Assembly (NCBI GenBank): GCA_003695505.1
Contig: RFIY01000017.1
Coordinates: 1-12,003 of the forward strand
Source: J088 sp003695505 [NCBI: Candidatus Dadabacteria bacterium]
GTDB lineage: Bacteria > J088
Direction: 5' to 3'
DNA length: 12,003 bases
Shown: positions 1 through 8,205 of the stretch, piece after piece
Layout: each line of letters starts with the position of its first letter
How positions within the stretch are numbered: position 1 is the stretch's first letter
The notes under the pieces: generated by a model
Database searches by the model: none
The model's input: only the letters and a program-made list of their open reading frames with translations
Told to the model about the DNA's origin: nothing
Made by a program: the position numbers and the translations under genes

Positions 1-1
1 C

Positions 2-628
2 CACGCGTTGCTCCGCATCGTCGATTTTCCGCGAGGGGCACGCAAGTGGGTCACCATGCGACGCGATGGGTTGCGGGCCGAGTTTGTGGATCGTGGTGGA
101 CGCTGCAGTCGCCGTTTCGCACCGGGGGATCTGCTTGAAATCGAAATTGACCGGCGAGGCGCGGGCATGCCGCCGTTGTCTGGTGTTCGGGCCGTTTCAC
201 GTCTCGATCTGCAATACGGGATACCGCTCAGTACACTCAGCGTCTGGCTCCTGGATCTGGTCGAAACGGGGCTGGCTGACGATGACCCCCATCCAGAACT
301 GTTTCGTCTGATCGCGCTCCTGCACACGCCGACCGTTGCGGACGATCCAGTCGGGGCCTGGGGTGAGCTGACGTTTCGAGTCGCGCAGGCGTACGGCGTC
401 TGGGATCCGGGTGACGTTTGTGCGTGTAGAAGGTCCGGTGCGCTGTTACATTGCGAGGACTGCGCGATCCGTCTGGGAAAGTCCTTGAAAACGACACTGG
501 GTCGATATACAGTATCGGTATCACAACTGGTTGATGTGATCGAATTCGTCTGGAATGACCAGTTTGGCCGGCGACTTCGAACGGCGTCGACCATCCGCGA
601 ATACGGCCAGAGGGGCTTGTTGGGTTGA
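2..628 (+). CDS. recO: RecO-like DNA repair/recombination mediator, 5' end cut by window edge
   Basis: Residues are numbered from the TTG at 8; the frame stays open to the window edge, so that TTG is probably internal. RecO loads RecA onto SSB-coated single-stranded DNA together with RecR. The visible part fits the family: a basic GARK patch (residues 10-13) where RecO has its KGARR motif, a helical stretch with LVETGLADDDPHPELFRL (84-101) like the RecO pattern of a Pro and LF before the helical domain, and a cysteine cluster C138, C140, C149, C152 ending in LLHCEDCA. The C-terminal FGRRLRTASTIREY resembles the last RecO helix. The first cysteine pair is CxC rather than the usual CxxC, so zinc binding may be altered. 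Most of the N-terminal OB fold lies outside the window. The stop overlaps the next gene's start by four bases, implying translational coupling. The RecO call rests on motif likeness only; a divergent RecO-like protein is the alternative. Confidence 0.6.
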   Translation, partial: HALLRIVDFPRGARKWVTMRRDGLRAEFVDRGGRCSRRFAPGDLLEIEIDRRGAGMPPLSGVRAVSRLDLQYGIPLSTLSVWLLDLVETGLADDDPHPELFRLIALLHTPTVADDPVGAWGELTFRVAQAYGVWDPGDVCACRRSGALLHCEDCAIRLGKSLKTTLGRYTVSVSQLVDVIEFVWNDQFGRRLRTASTIREYGQRGLLG

Positions 629-1314
629 GCAGACAGGTTGGCATCGTTGTCCGGGATCCCCGTTTGCGAGACGGACTTGTCCGTCGTTTTCGCGAAGCTG
701 GTGCGCGCACGGTGGAGTCCGATGCGGCCCTGGACGCATTGAACTGGCTTCAGGACGAGCACCTCGATGCGCTCGTTGCGGACCTCCATCTCGAGGATAT
801 GCACGGCGACGACCTGCTCCGCGACCTTCGACAGGAACCGGGCGGCGCGGCCCTGCCGGTCGTGATGCTCGTTGACCATGAAGATGACTGGTTTACGGAG
901 CGCTGCCTTGAGGCCGGGGCGTCAAAGGTCCTGCCGTACGATCGGGCCGCCTCCGCCGTCAGAGAGGTCGCAGCCCTGCTGCGGATCGATGACCGCATCG
1001 AGACGCCCGGCAAGGTGCGCTATTACATCGTTCAGTCGAGCTCGCGAACCAGATACCGTGGGCGAGTCGGGGATGTCAGCGCGTCCGGAATCGCCTTTCA
1101 GGCCGACGAGTGCGATCTCGAAGCCGGTTTTATCATCGACATGCAGGTTGCACTGCCGGAGCTGGAACCGTTCATGGCTCGCGGAGAGGTCGTGCGCGTC
1201 AAACCACCGAATTCTCGCGGGATCTACCGTATTTTTGTGCGCTGGCAGGGCTTTCGCAAGGGAGACCGGCCGCGGCTTCTGCAGTGGATCCGGGAGCGCG
1301 CGCCGCGCGGCTGA
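625..1314 (+). CDS. Receiver-PilZ two-domain regulator (degenerate receiver)
   Basis: A 229-residue protein starting at a TTG that overlaps the upstream stop (TTGA). GAGGGG lies nine bases before the start, which supports it. Residues 4-120 form a response-regulator receiver fold with phospho-acceptor D53 in LDALVADLHLEDMHG. Other conserved positions are changed: only one acidic residue (D11) where two are usual, V83 in place of the switch Ser/Thr, and L103-P104 in place of Lys-Pro. Residues about 120-229 are a PilZ domain with D150-V-S152-A-S-G155, the DxSxxG c-di-GMP motif. The RxxxR half may be R120-R124 (26 residues upstream, close to usual spacing) or R141-R145 (too close). There is no DNA-binding domain. 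Inferred role: a cytoplasmic c-di-GMP effector whose receiver may be only a protein-interaction module. It probably shares a transcript with the RecO-like gene. Confidence 0.85.
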   Translation: MSRQVGIVVRDPRLRDGLVRRFREAGARTVESDAALDALNWLQDEHLDALVADLHLEDMHGDDLLRDLRQEPGGAALPVVMLVDHEDDWFTERCLEAGASKVLPYDRAASAVREVAALLRIDDRIETPGKVRYYIVQSSSRTRYRGRVGDVSASGIAFQADECDLEAGFIIDMQVALPELEPFMARGEVVRVKPPNSRGIYRIFVRWQGFRKGDRPRLLQWIRERAPRG

Positions 1315-1320
1315 AACATA

Positions 1321-1334
1321 TTGCCTTAAGGCAA
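1321..1334. repeat. Perfect 14-base palindrome TTGCCTTAAGGCAA, candidate operator
   Basis: TTGCCTTAAGGCAA equals its own reverse complement. It begins at the first base of the proposed -35 box and covers all of it, so a dimeric repressor bound here would block RNA polymerase. As RNA it could also form a 5-base-pair hairpin with a TTAA loop. No T tract follows directly, so it is a poor terminator for the upstream gene. Operator function is an inference; no matching regulator is visible in the window. Confidence 0.45.
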
Positions 1335-1349
1335 CGTTTCTGCTATGCT
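1321..1349 (+). promoter_or_regulatory. Sigma70-type promoter for the rimP-nusA-infB operon
   Basis: The -35 box TTGCCT (1321-1326) and -10 box TATGCT (1344-1349) are separated by exactly 17 bases. A TG at 1341-1342 gives the extended -10 form TGCTATGCT. Transcription would start near 1356, leaving a leader of roughly 32 bases before the rimP GTG. That leader holds a small CCC-TTC-GGG hairpin (1363-1371), just before the CAGG ribosome-binding site (1377-1380). It sits in the only gap between the receiver-PilZ gene and rimP, where an operon promoter is expected. Activity is inferred. Confidence 0.6.
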
Positions 1350-1387
1350 TAATCTTTTTACGCCCTTCGGGTTCTTCAGGCATTGAC

Positions 1388-1915
1388 GTGGCAACGATGG
1401 AAACATCGGATGAGCAGCGTGGCGCCAGCATCGCTGAAGAACTTGAGTCCCGGTTTACGCGAGTTCTGGCCGACCAGGGATACGACCTGATCGACGTCAC
1501 GTTTCGACGTGAACAGCGTGGTTGGGTACTCCGGTTTACGGTCGATCGCATTGGTGGCGGACTGACGGTGGACGAGGGCGTGAAACTCTCGCGGGAGTTG
1601 AGTGCAGCGATTGACGCTGACCCCCGCCTGGACCACATGCTATCCGGACCATACCATCTGGAAGTGTCGAGTCCGGGAATTTTCCGCACCCTGCGGCGTC
1701 CGCGCGACTTTGAGCGCGCGTGGCACAAGCGCATTCGGGTGCAATGGGAAGACCCCGCGAGCGGCAAAGGTGTAACCAGCGTCGGCGAGCTGGAGCGTTA
1801 TGGCGACGGATCGCTGGTGTTGAAGACTGAGGATGGACAGGTGCTGGACATTCCGGAGTCGGCGATTCGTCAGGCCCGGCTTGAACCGGTTCTGCCATTC
1901 GGCGGAAAGAAATGA
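1388..1915 (+). CDS. rimP: Ribosome maturation factor RimP
   Basis: RimP binds the 30S subunit and helps late assembly around 16S rRNA and S12. The 175-residue product has the RimP layout: an N-terminal alpha/beta domain (IAEELESRF, GYDLIDVTFRRE, then VLRFTVDR), the hallmark LEVSSPGIFRTLRRPRDF in the middle, and a C-terminal SH3-like barrel ending in an LEPVLPF segment. I chose the GTG at 1388 because CAGG (1377-1380) lies seven bases before it. The ATG at 1397 is in frame but has no clear ribosome-binding site; it would shorten the protein by three residues. As first gene of the operon, directly upstream of nusA as in many bacteria, it sits behind the proposed promoter. Identity is firm; the start is less so. 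Confidence 0.93.
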   Translation: MATMETSDEQRGASIAEELESRFTRVLADQGYDLIDVTFRREQRGWVLRFTVDRIGGGLTVDEGVKLSRELSAAIDADPRLDHMLSGPYHLEVSSPGIFRTLRRPRDFERAWHKRIRVQWEDPASGKGVTSVGELERYGDGSLVLKTEDGQVLDIPESAIRQARLEPVLPFGGKK

Positions 1916-1953
1916 TCGAGATTTCACTCAAATGGAGCCAGTGAGAAGAGGAT

Positions 1954-3414
1954 ATGGGAGCTGAACTTGGGCGCGTGATCGATGTGGTCGCCCGCGAAAA
2001 GAATCTGGATCGTCAGGTCATTGTCGAGGCTGTCGAAGCAGCGATGGTTGCGGCGGCCAAGAAGATGATGCACACCGAAGCGGACAATATCGAAGGCCAG
2101 TTCAACGAAGACACTGGTGAGGTCGAATTGTTCGAGTTCAAGGACGTCGTCGAGGTCGTCGAAGATCCGGAAACGCAGATCACACTCGAAGAGGCGCATG
2201 CCGTTGATCCCGACGCAGAAATTGGCGACAGCCTCGGGTTCAAGCTGGATACTTCGGAATTTGGCCGCATCGCCGCGCAGAACGCGAAGCAGATCATCAT
2301 GCAGAAGATTCGCGAGGCCGAGAAACAGCTCATCCTCGAAGAGTATGGGGATCGCATCGGTGAAATCGTCAGCGGTATCGTGCGTCGCGTTGTCGAGGGC
2401 GCAGTCATTATTGAACTGGGCCGCGCCGAAGGTATTCTGCGGCGGCGCGACCAGTTGCCCGGCGAAACGTACCGACCGGGTGACCGGGTCCGTGCCCTTC
2501 TCGTCGACGTGTCGGTCGAGGGGCGTGGTCCAGAGATCGTGCTGAGCCGGTCGCATCCGGATTTTCTGAAGCGGTTGTTCGAATTCGAAGTGCCCGAGAT
2601 CTACGAGGGAACGGTGGAGATTCGCGCGGTCGCGCGAGAACCCGGAAACCGCAGCAAGGTCGCCGTGTACAGCAATGATTCCGACGTGGACCCGGTTGGC
2701 GCCGCGGTGGGCGTGCGCGGTTCACGGGTACAGAATATCGTGCAGGAACTGCGCGGTGAAAAGATCGACATCATCCCGTGGAGCGATGATCCGGCCCGGC
2801 TGATCGAGAATGCGCTCAGTCCAGCGCAGATTTCGCAGGTCATCATCGATGAAGATGAGCACCTGATGGAAGTCGTCGTGCCCGATGATCAGCTCAGTCT
2901 GGCGATTGGGCGCAAAGGCCAGAACGTCAAGCTCGCGGTGCAACTGACTGGCTGGAACATCGATATTCGCGGTGAAAGCCAGGTGCTCGAAATGAGCCGC
3001 CGGGCGAAGCGGTTGCTTGGCCATATTCCAGAGATCACCGATACGGCAATCGAACTGCTGTTCCACGCCGGAATTACCCGCATTGAAGATGTTGCCGAGA
3101 TGGATGTGCAGGATGTGGCAGAAGCCACTGGTTTGCGCGAAGACCGGCTTGAACTTTATGCCAGCGGCGCACAAAAGCTGATCGCCGACCTGGGTCCGGA
3201 AGGCATCGAGGCGCTCGTTGCCGAGGCTGAACCCGAAGAGGCATCGGATCAAGCACAGGCCGATGCTGCCGCGGAGGATGTCGGCGATCAGGTCGAATCG
3301 GCGGAGGAGACCCCGGCAGCGGAAGACACACACAGTGAAGCAGAAAAGGCTGATGATGCGGCCGGGCCTGTAGCGGAACCGGAACCGGTAGCGTCAGCCG
3401 AAGAGCAGGAATAA
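1954..3414 (+). CDS. nusA: Transcription termination/antitermination factor NusA
   Basis: NusA binds RNA polymerase and nascent RNA and modulates pausing, termination and antitermination. The 486-residue protein has the usual order: an N-terminal polymerase-binding domain (1-130), an S1 domain (about 137-200), KH1 (about 233-290, GVRG at 253-256), KH2 (about 302-345, IGRKG at 318-322), and one helix-hairpin-helix region (about 350-412, HAGITRIEDVAEMDVQDV). It ends in a low-complexity Glu/Ala/Asp tail (about 424-486) in place of a second clear helical repeat. The start ELGRVIDVVAREK matches family N-termini, so ATG 1954 is well placed. The purine-rich GAAGAGG ends only two bases before it, so the ribosome-binding site is unusually close. 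It follows rimP by 38 bases and precedes infB by 17, with no ylxR gene between. Confidence 0.97.
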   Translation: MGAELGRVIDVVAREKNLDRQVIVEAVEAAMVAAAKKMMHTEADNIEGQFNEDTGEVELFEFKDVVEVVEDPETQITLEEAHAVDPDAEIGDSLGFKLDTSEFGRIAAQNAKQIIMQKIREAEKQLILEEYGDRIGEIVSGIVRRVVEGAVIIELGRAEGILRRRDQLPGETYRPGDRVRALLVDVSVEGRGPEIVLSRSHPDFLKRLFEFEVPEIYEGTVEIRAVAREPGNRSKVAVYSNDSDVDPVGAAVGVRGSRVQNIVQELRGEKIDIIPWSDDPARLIENALSPAQISQVIIDEDEHLMEVVVPDDQLSLAIGRKGQNVKLAVQLTGWNIDIRGESQVLEMSRRAKRLLGHIPEITDTAIELLFHAGITRIEDVAEMDVQDVAEATGLREDRLELYASGAQKLIADLGPEGIEALVAEAEPEEASDQAQADAAAEDVGDQVESAEETPAAEDTHSEAEKADDAAGPVAEPEPVASAEEQE

Positions 3415-3431
3415 GGAATCTCAGAGAGCAT

Positions 3432-5891
3432 ATGCGCGTTTTTGAACTCGCCAGAGAGCTGAATGTCAGCAACCAGGAGATCATCGCCAAGCTGCGAGAG
3501 TTCGGTTACGACGTAACCAACCATATGAGCAGCATTGACGATGGTCAGGCCAGGAAGGTTCGCCAGGCGTTTGCGCCGGACGAAACGGCTGGCAAGGAGG
3601 TCCAGGAGAAGCGCATTCGCAAGACTGTGATTCGGCGCCGCAAGGTCGCAAAGCCCGAAACGCCAGTCGAAGAGGCGGCGCCCGCTGCCGACGACGCATC
3701 TTCTGCAGAAAAGGAAGCGGCAGAATCTGCCGTGGAAACGTCCGAAGCGCCGGCTGACGCCGATCAGGAAGTTGCTGAGGCCAGTGAAACCGCATCAGCG
3801 GCTGCGCCGGAGGAGGCTGCTCCGGTCGCTGAGCAGGAGGCGCCAGAGAGTGACGAGGCGTCCCCGAAGCGTCCCCGGCGGGCGGGTGCGCGCGTCGTTG
3901 ACCGGATTGCCCCGCCGCCGGTGACGCCGCCGCGTGGCGAAAAACAGCCCGGGCAGCCAGGTGGTGGCCCCGATACCGGAGGACCAGGCAAGCGCCCCCG
4001 TCGCCGTGTCGTTGCGAAGCGCATGTATCGTCCGTCGAAGGCTGAAGAGAAAACGCTCGCCAAGATTCGACAGTCCCGCCAGAAGAAGCGCGGAGAGGTC
4101 GGAGAAACGCAGCCGCTCAAGGCTGAAAAGCGCAAGATCCGTGTCGAAGAAACAATTTCGGTCGGTGATCTCGCGAAGGCCATGGGCGTCAAGGCCGGGG
4201 ACATCATCAAGAAGTTCATCGAAATGGGGATGATGGTCACCATCAATCAGACCGTCGATCCCGAAACGGCCGGCGTGATTGCATCGGAATACGGTTACGA
4301 GGTCGAACAGGTCGGATTCCAGGAGTCGGACTTCCTCGAACAGGCGACCGAAGAAAGCGCCGAAACGGGTGAGCCGCGGCCGCCGGTCGTCACCGTGATG
4401 GGGCACGTCGATCACGGCAAGACCAGCATTCTGGACGCAATCCGCAAGACGCGCGTGGCGGCGGGTGAAGCCGGTGGGATCACCCAGCACATCGGTGCCT
4501 ACCAGGTTGAAACATCGCGCGGCAAGATTACGTTCCTCGATACCCCCGGCCACGCGGCGTTCACCGCGATGCGGGCACGGGGCGCCCAGGCTACGGATCT
4601 CGTCGTACTGGTCGTCGCGGCCGACGACGGCGTGATGCCACAAACGATCGAAGCCATTCAGCATGCAAAGGCGGCCGGTGTACCGGTGGTGGTGGCCGTC
4701 AACAAGATCGACAAGCCGGAAGCACAGCCGGAGCGGATTCGCCAGCAGCTTACGGAATATGAACTGATTCCGGAAGAGTGGGGCGGAGACACGATGTTCG
4801 TGGATGTCTCTGCGCTGAACGGACAGGGCATCGACGATCTGCTGGAAGCAATCGCATTGCAGGCGGAAGTCCTGGACCTGAAAGCGCCGTCGGAAGGCAA
4901 GGCGCAGGGGGTCGTCGTCGAGAGCCGGGTCGACAAGGGGCGCGGCGCGGTTGCCACGGTCATCGTGCAGCGCGGGACACTATCGGTCGGAGACATCATT
5001 GTCGCGGGAACATCATTCGGGCGAGTTCGCGCGCTGATTTCAGATACCGGCGAAAAACTCAAGACGGCTGGCCCTTCGACCCCGGTTGAGATCCTCGGAC
5101 TCAATGAAGTACCGCCCGCCGGCGAGACATTCCACGTCGTCGAGAACGAAAAGATCGCGCGGCAGATCGCGGAAAACCGCGAGCGGAAGGAGCGCGAACG
5201 CGAGCTGGCGCTGCAAAGCAAGGTCAGCCTCGAGAACATTTTCGACAAAATTCAGGAAGGCGACGTCAAGGAGCTTCAGGTTGTTCTGAAGGCCGACGTA
5301 CAGGGATCAATGGAAGCCGTTTCGCAGGCGATTCAGGAACTGTCCGACAGCGACAGTGATGTCCGCGTCAAGATCGTCTCCTCTGGAGTCGGCGCCATTA
5401 CCGAGAACGACGTGAATCTGGCCGCCGCTTCGGGCGCGGTGATACTCGGATTCAACACCCGTCCCGACAGCAAGGCGTCGCGACTCGCCCAGGAACTCGG
5501 CGTCTCGATTGAAGTCTATGGCGTGATTTACGAGTTGATCGACTCGATTCGGGCAGCATTGCAGGGCATGCTCGCACCTGAGGAAAAGGAAGAGAGTCGC
5601 GGCTGGGCCAAGGTGCTGGAAACCTTCCCGATCAAGGGCGTCGGCACCGTCGCCGGTTCTCGGGTCGAGAGCGGAGTTTTCCGCAAGGGGCTGCGCGTCA
5701 GACTGGTGCGGGATGGTCAGGTGCTCTACGATGGCGCAATCGCAAATCTCAAGCGATTCCAGGAGGATGTCGACGAGGTTCAGGCTGGACTCGAATGTGG
5801 GATTTTGCTTGAGAACTTCAACAAGGTGCGCGTTGGCGACGAGCTTGAGTGCTACGAGGTCATTCAGACCGAGCGTACGCTCGGCGAGTAG
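3432..5891 (+). CDS. infB: Translation initiation factor IF-2
   Basis: IF2 is the GTPase that brings fMet-tRNA to the 30S subunit and promotes subunit joining. The 819-residue protein starts with an IF2_N helical domain ([17 protein letters not shown]). An acidic Ala/Glu linker (about 50-140) follows, then a basic Arg/Lys/Pro/Gly stretch (about 140-235) and a second IF2_N-like domain (about 238-300, [20 protein letters not shown]). The G domain has GHVDHGKTS (324-332), [15 protein letters not shown] (370-374), NKID (424-427) and SAL (460-462). Beta-barrel domain II, a charged helix, domain III (about 614-715) and the fMet-tRNA-binding C2 domain (about 724-819) complete it. All GTPase motifs are intact. 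AAGGA (3413-3417) is 14 bases from the start and AGAGAG (3423-3428) only three, so ribosome binding is not textbook. The next gene, rbfA, starts nine bases after the stop. Confidence 0.98.
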   Translation: MRVFELARELNVSNQEIIAKLREFGYDVTNHMSSIDDGQARKVRQAFAPDETAGKEVQEKRIRKTVIRRRKVAKPETPVEEAAPAADDASSAEKEAAESAVETSEAPADADQEVAEASETASAAAPEEAAPVAEQEAPESDEASPKRPRRAGARVVDRIAPPPVTPPRGEKQPGQPGGGPDTGGPGKRPRRRVVAKRMYRPSKAEEKTLAKIRQSRQKKRGEVGETQPLKAEKRKIRVEETISVGDLAKAMGVKAGDIIKKFIEMGMMVTINQTVDPETAGVIASEYGYEVEQVGFQESDFLEQATEESAETGEPRPPVVTVMGHVDHGKTSILDAIRKTRVAAGEAGGITQHIGAYQVETSRGKITFLDTPGHAAFTAMRARGAQATDLVVLVVAADDGVMPQTIEAIQHAKAAGVPVVVAVNKIDKPEAQPERIRQQLTEYELIPEEWGGDTMFVDVSALNGQGIDDLLEAIALQAEVLDLKAPSEGKAQGVVVESRVDKGRGAVATVIVQRGTLSVGDIIVAGTSFGRVRALISDTGEKLKTAGPSTPVEILGLNEVPPAGETFHVVENEKIARQIAENRERKERERELALQSKVSLENIFDKIQEGDVKELQVVLKADVQGSMEAVSQAIQELSDSDSDVRVKIVSSGVGAITENDVNLAAASGAVILGFNTRPDSKASRLAQELGVSIEVYGVIYELIDSIRAALQGMLAPEEKEESRGWAKVLETFPIKGVGTVAGSRVESGVFRKGLRVRLVRDGQVLYDGAIANLKRFQEDVDEVQAGLECGILLENFNKVRVGDELECYEVIQTERTLGE

Positions 5892-5900
5892 TGTTCGCGG

Positions 5901-6269
5901 ATGGTGCTGCACAGCCGTCACCCTTACCCGCGCCACGTGCGGGTCGCGGCTCAGCTTCAGCGTGAAATTGCGCAATGGCTGATGCTTCATGCCGAACCGC
6001 CGTTGAATACGGATGTGACGATTACCCGCGTCGAAGTGGCCAAAGATCTGTCCCACGCAGACGTATTCTTTCTGGGGCACGAGCACGAGTCCGCGGACGA
6101 GCTTGAACTCCTCCTTGACCAGATTCGGCCCGAAATTCAGCGAGTTCTGGGGGCGGAGCTGCGCATGAAGCGTGTGCCCCGATTGCAGTTTCGCTGGGAC
6201 CGACAGTATGAACACGCTGCTCAGGTCGAACGAATTCTGTTCGAACTCAACCAGACGGACAACTCATGA
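5901..6269 (+). CDS. rbfA: Ribosome-binding factor RbfA
   Basis: RbfA is a KH-fold protein that binds free 30S subunits and is needed for 16S rRNA 5' maturation and cold adaptation. The 122-residue product shows the family landmarks in order: RVAAQLQREIAQWL near the N-terminus, VTITRVEVAKDLSHADVFF in the middle, then RPEIQRVLGAELRMKRVPRL and LQFRWDRQYEHAAQVERIL at the end. ATG 5901 is the only good start in frame after the infB stop. It has no strong ribosome-binding site, so coupling to infB, which ends nine bases before, is likely. Its stop overlaps the nrnA start as ATGA. No DUF503 gene separates it from infB. Confidence 0.93.
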   Translation: MVLHSRHPYPRHVRVAAQLQREIAQWLMLHAEPPLNTDVTITRVEVAKDLSHADVFFLGHEHESADELELLLDQIRPEIQRVLGAELRMKRVPRLQFRWDRQYEHAAQVERILFELNQTDNS

Positions 6270-7252
6270 GCCCCGAGCAGGACGCGCAACTGCGTCAGAT
6301 CGCTGACACGCTTCGTTCCGACGACGGATTTCTGGTCGCCTCCCATCATGGGCCAGATGGCGATGCAATTGGTAGCCTGCTGGCTGTTGGAAAACTGCTC
6401 GACTGCCTGGGCAAACGCTACTGTCTGTTCAATACCGACGGCGTTCCTGACCAGTATCGTTTCCTTCCCGGGAGTGATCAGGTTACTGATCGTTTGCCAG
6501 GCGAGTGCTGGAACTGGCTGATCCTGCTCGATGTCGCAACCCCCGATCGGATTGACGAGGCGTTGCGCCAGGGGCAGCATTATGCGCGTAGCATCGTGCT
6601 CGACCATCATCTGACGGAGCGCCCGTTCGGAGATCTCGCATATGTCGATGCCGGGGCTGCGGCTACCGGCGAGATCGTGGTGCGACTGCGGGCGGCTCTT
6701 GCCGTTGATCCCGGGCCAGACTTTGCAACCTGCGCGTACGCGGCAATTTTTGCGGATACCGGATCGTTTCAGTTTTCGAACACCAACGACCGCGTTTTGC
6801 GGATTGCCGCGGAGCTTGCGGCGCAGGGCGCCGATCCTGCCGCGATCGCCGATGCCCTGGTGGCGTCTCAATCTCTGGCCCGCGTGCGGATGATGGAGCG
6901 TGCGCTCCACAATCTGGAAATCCTCGCTGATGGCCGCGTCGCGACGATTTCTGTGTTTCTGGACGACATGCAGGCCGTCGGAGCGACGCGGTACGACCTC
7001 GAAGGGCTGGTTAATCTGCCGCGTTCGATCGCCGGCGTACGCGTGGCAGCGCAGCTTCGCGAGGTGATTCCCGGGCAGGAATACCGCATCAGCCTGCGTT
7101 CCAAGGTCGGGTACGATGTCGAGGCCGTTGCGCGCAAGTTCGGTGGCGGAGGCCATCGTCAGGCCGCCGGCTGTACGATACGCGGTTCCTATGAGGCAGT
7201 GTGCGCGGCCCTGTATCCCGAACTCGAACGCGCCGCGGAGCCTCGGCAATGA
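6266..7252 (+). CDS. nrnA: DHH/DHHA1 phosphoesterase, NrnA type (oligoribonuclease and pAp phosphatase)
   Basis: NrnA-type enzymes degrade 2-5-base nano-RNAs and dephosphorylate pAp (3'-phosphoadenosine 5'-phosphate), using two metal ions. The 328-residue protein has all the expected metal motifs: H27-x-x-P30-D31-G-D33-AIGS, D89 in ILLDV, the D113-H114-H115 signature in VLDHHLTERPFGDL, and D164-T-G in FADTGSFQFSN. The C-terminal DHHA1 domain carries GGGGHRQAAG (293-302), which contacts the substrate. Length and motif spacing are typical. It starts inside the rbfA stop (ATGA) and its own stop overlaps the truB start the same way, so the three are translationally coupled. The position between rbfA and truB is a common one for this gene. 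Single-substrate variants exist, so the double activity is inferred. Confidence 0.93.
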   Translation: MSPEQDAQLRQIADTLRSDDGFLVASHHGPDGDAIGSLLAVGKLLDCLGKRYCLFNTDGVPDQYRFLPGSDQVTDRLPGECWNWLILLDVATPDRIDEALRQGQHYARSIVLDHHLTERPFGDLAYVDAGAAATGEIVVRLRAALAVDPGPDFATCAYAAIFADTGSFQFSNTNDRVLRIAAELAAQGADPAAIADALVASQSLARVRMMERALHNLEILADGRVATISVFLDDMQAVGATRYDLEGLVNLPRSIAGVRVAAQLREVIPGQEYRISLRSKVGYDVEAVARKFGGGGHRQAAGCTIRGSYEAVCAALYPELERAAEPRQ

Positions 7253-8193
7253 GCGCACATGGCATCTTGTTGATTGATAAGCCCGAAGGCCTGCGTTCAC
7301 GTCGTGCCGTGGACAAGGCCGGGCGCGCCCTTGGCGTACGAAAAGTCGGACACGCCGGAACACTTGATCCTGCGGCGACCGGCCTGTTGATTCTGTTGAT
7401 CGGCGAAGGCACGAAGCTCAGCCCGTTCCTGATGGGCGGGGACAAGCGTTATCGCGCGACAATTCGGCTGGGTGCGGATACAGACACCTGTGACGCCGAT
7501 GGCGAGACGATCGCTGAATATGACACATCGAATCTGAGCGCTGAGCAGGTACGAAAGGCACTGGCTTCGTTTCGGGGCAAGATAGAGCAGGTTCCACCAC
7601 AGGTGGCTGCCGTCAAAGTTGGCGGCCGAGCCGCGTGGCGCTATGCTCGCGCCGGGGAATCGGTCGATCTGGCGCCCCGCACGGTCACCATTCACGAGCT
7701 CGAAGTCGTTCGAATGGAACTGCCGGACGTGGAGATCGAACTCTCTTGCACAAAGGGAACGTATGTACGTGCGATCGCGCGAGATCTGGGGCAGTTGCTC
7801 GGTGTTGGCGGTCATCTGACGGCGATCCGGCGCATTGCCAGTGATCCCTGGCACATTCGCGATGCCGTGGATTTCAATGAGTTCCTGGAATTGCCCTCCG
7901 ATGCTCAGCGCCGATGCGTTGTTCCGCTGGAGCGTGCATTGCCCGGCATCGTTTCGGTCAGGGCAGGTGATGACCTGGCGCGCGCGGTCGCCAACGGCGG
8001 ACGGATTATGGGTGAGATGCTGTTTGGCCGCATTCCGAACGAATTGCGAGCCGGGGACCTGATCCAGATCGTAACACCGACGCGCCTTGCGATTTTGCGG
8101 TTGATCCGCGACGTGCAAGAGCTTGGCCCCGCGCCATGGAGCGGCACCGAGCCTGTGCGATACGAGCGGGTTCTGCACCGCGAGCACGTCTGA
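7249..8193 (+). CDS. truB: tRNA pseudouridine-55 synthase TruB
   Basis: TruB converts U55 in the T-loop of tRNAs to pseudouridine and also acts as a tRNA folding helper. The 314-residue product has the opening GILLIDKPEG, catalytic D40 within VGHAGTLDPAATG, the base-stacking tyrosine in KRYRA (Y68), GADTDTCDADGE, and the KGTYVRAIARDLG segment with its conserved Arg (R174). The motif usually read as PPxYSAxK is PPQVAAVK here (116-123), so the Tyr-Ser pair is replaced by Val-Ala; W130 replaces a Tyr nearby. About 100 C-terminal residues form a PUA-like RNA-binding region. The frame is open to 7201, but ATG 7249 is chosen because it overlaps the nrnA stop (ATGA), has GGAG (7237-7240) eight bases upstream, and gives the family-typical N-terminus. 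Downstream rpsO-pnp, common after truB, is absent. Confidence 0.95.
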   Translation: MSAHGILLIDKPEGLRSRRAVDKAGRALGVRKVGHAGTLDPAATGLLILLIGEGTKLSPFLMGGDKRYRATIRLGADTDTCDADGETIAEYDTSNLSAEQVRKALASFRGKIEQVPPQVAAVKVGGRAAWRYARAGESVDLAPRTVTIHELEVVRMELPDVEIELSCTKGTYVRAIARDLGQLLGVGGHLTAIRRIASDPWHIRDAVDFNEFLELPSDAQRRCVVPLERALPGIVSVRAGDDLARAVANGGRIMGEMLFGRIPNELRAGDLIQIVTPTRLAILRLIRDVQELGPAPWSGTEPVRYERVLHREHV

Positions 8194-8205
8194 CATCACC
8201 GTTCG

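Noticed and set aside
1321-1358. TTGCC-TTAA-GGCAA hairpin and TTTTT as a terminator of the receiver-PilZ gene
   Set aside because: The T tract is about 19 bases after the stem, and the same bases fit a promoter better. Weak termination cannot be excluded.
872-1387. Long open frame extending upstream of rimP across the receiver-PilZ gene
   Set aside because: It is the rimP frame running open through another gene. The translated part before 1388 has no family likeness and overlaps a well-supported protein; rimP homology begins after 1388.
3795-4664. Long minus-strand open frames opposite infB (similar ones opposite nusA, nrnA and truB)
   Set aside because: These are composition shadows of GC-rich coding DNA. 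The products are rich in Arg, Ser and His, match no family I recognise, and lie over certain genes.
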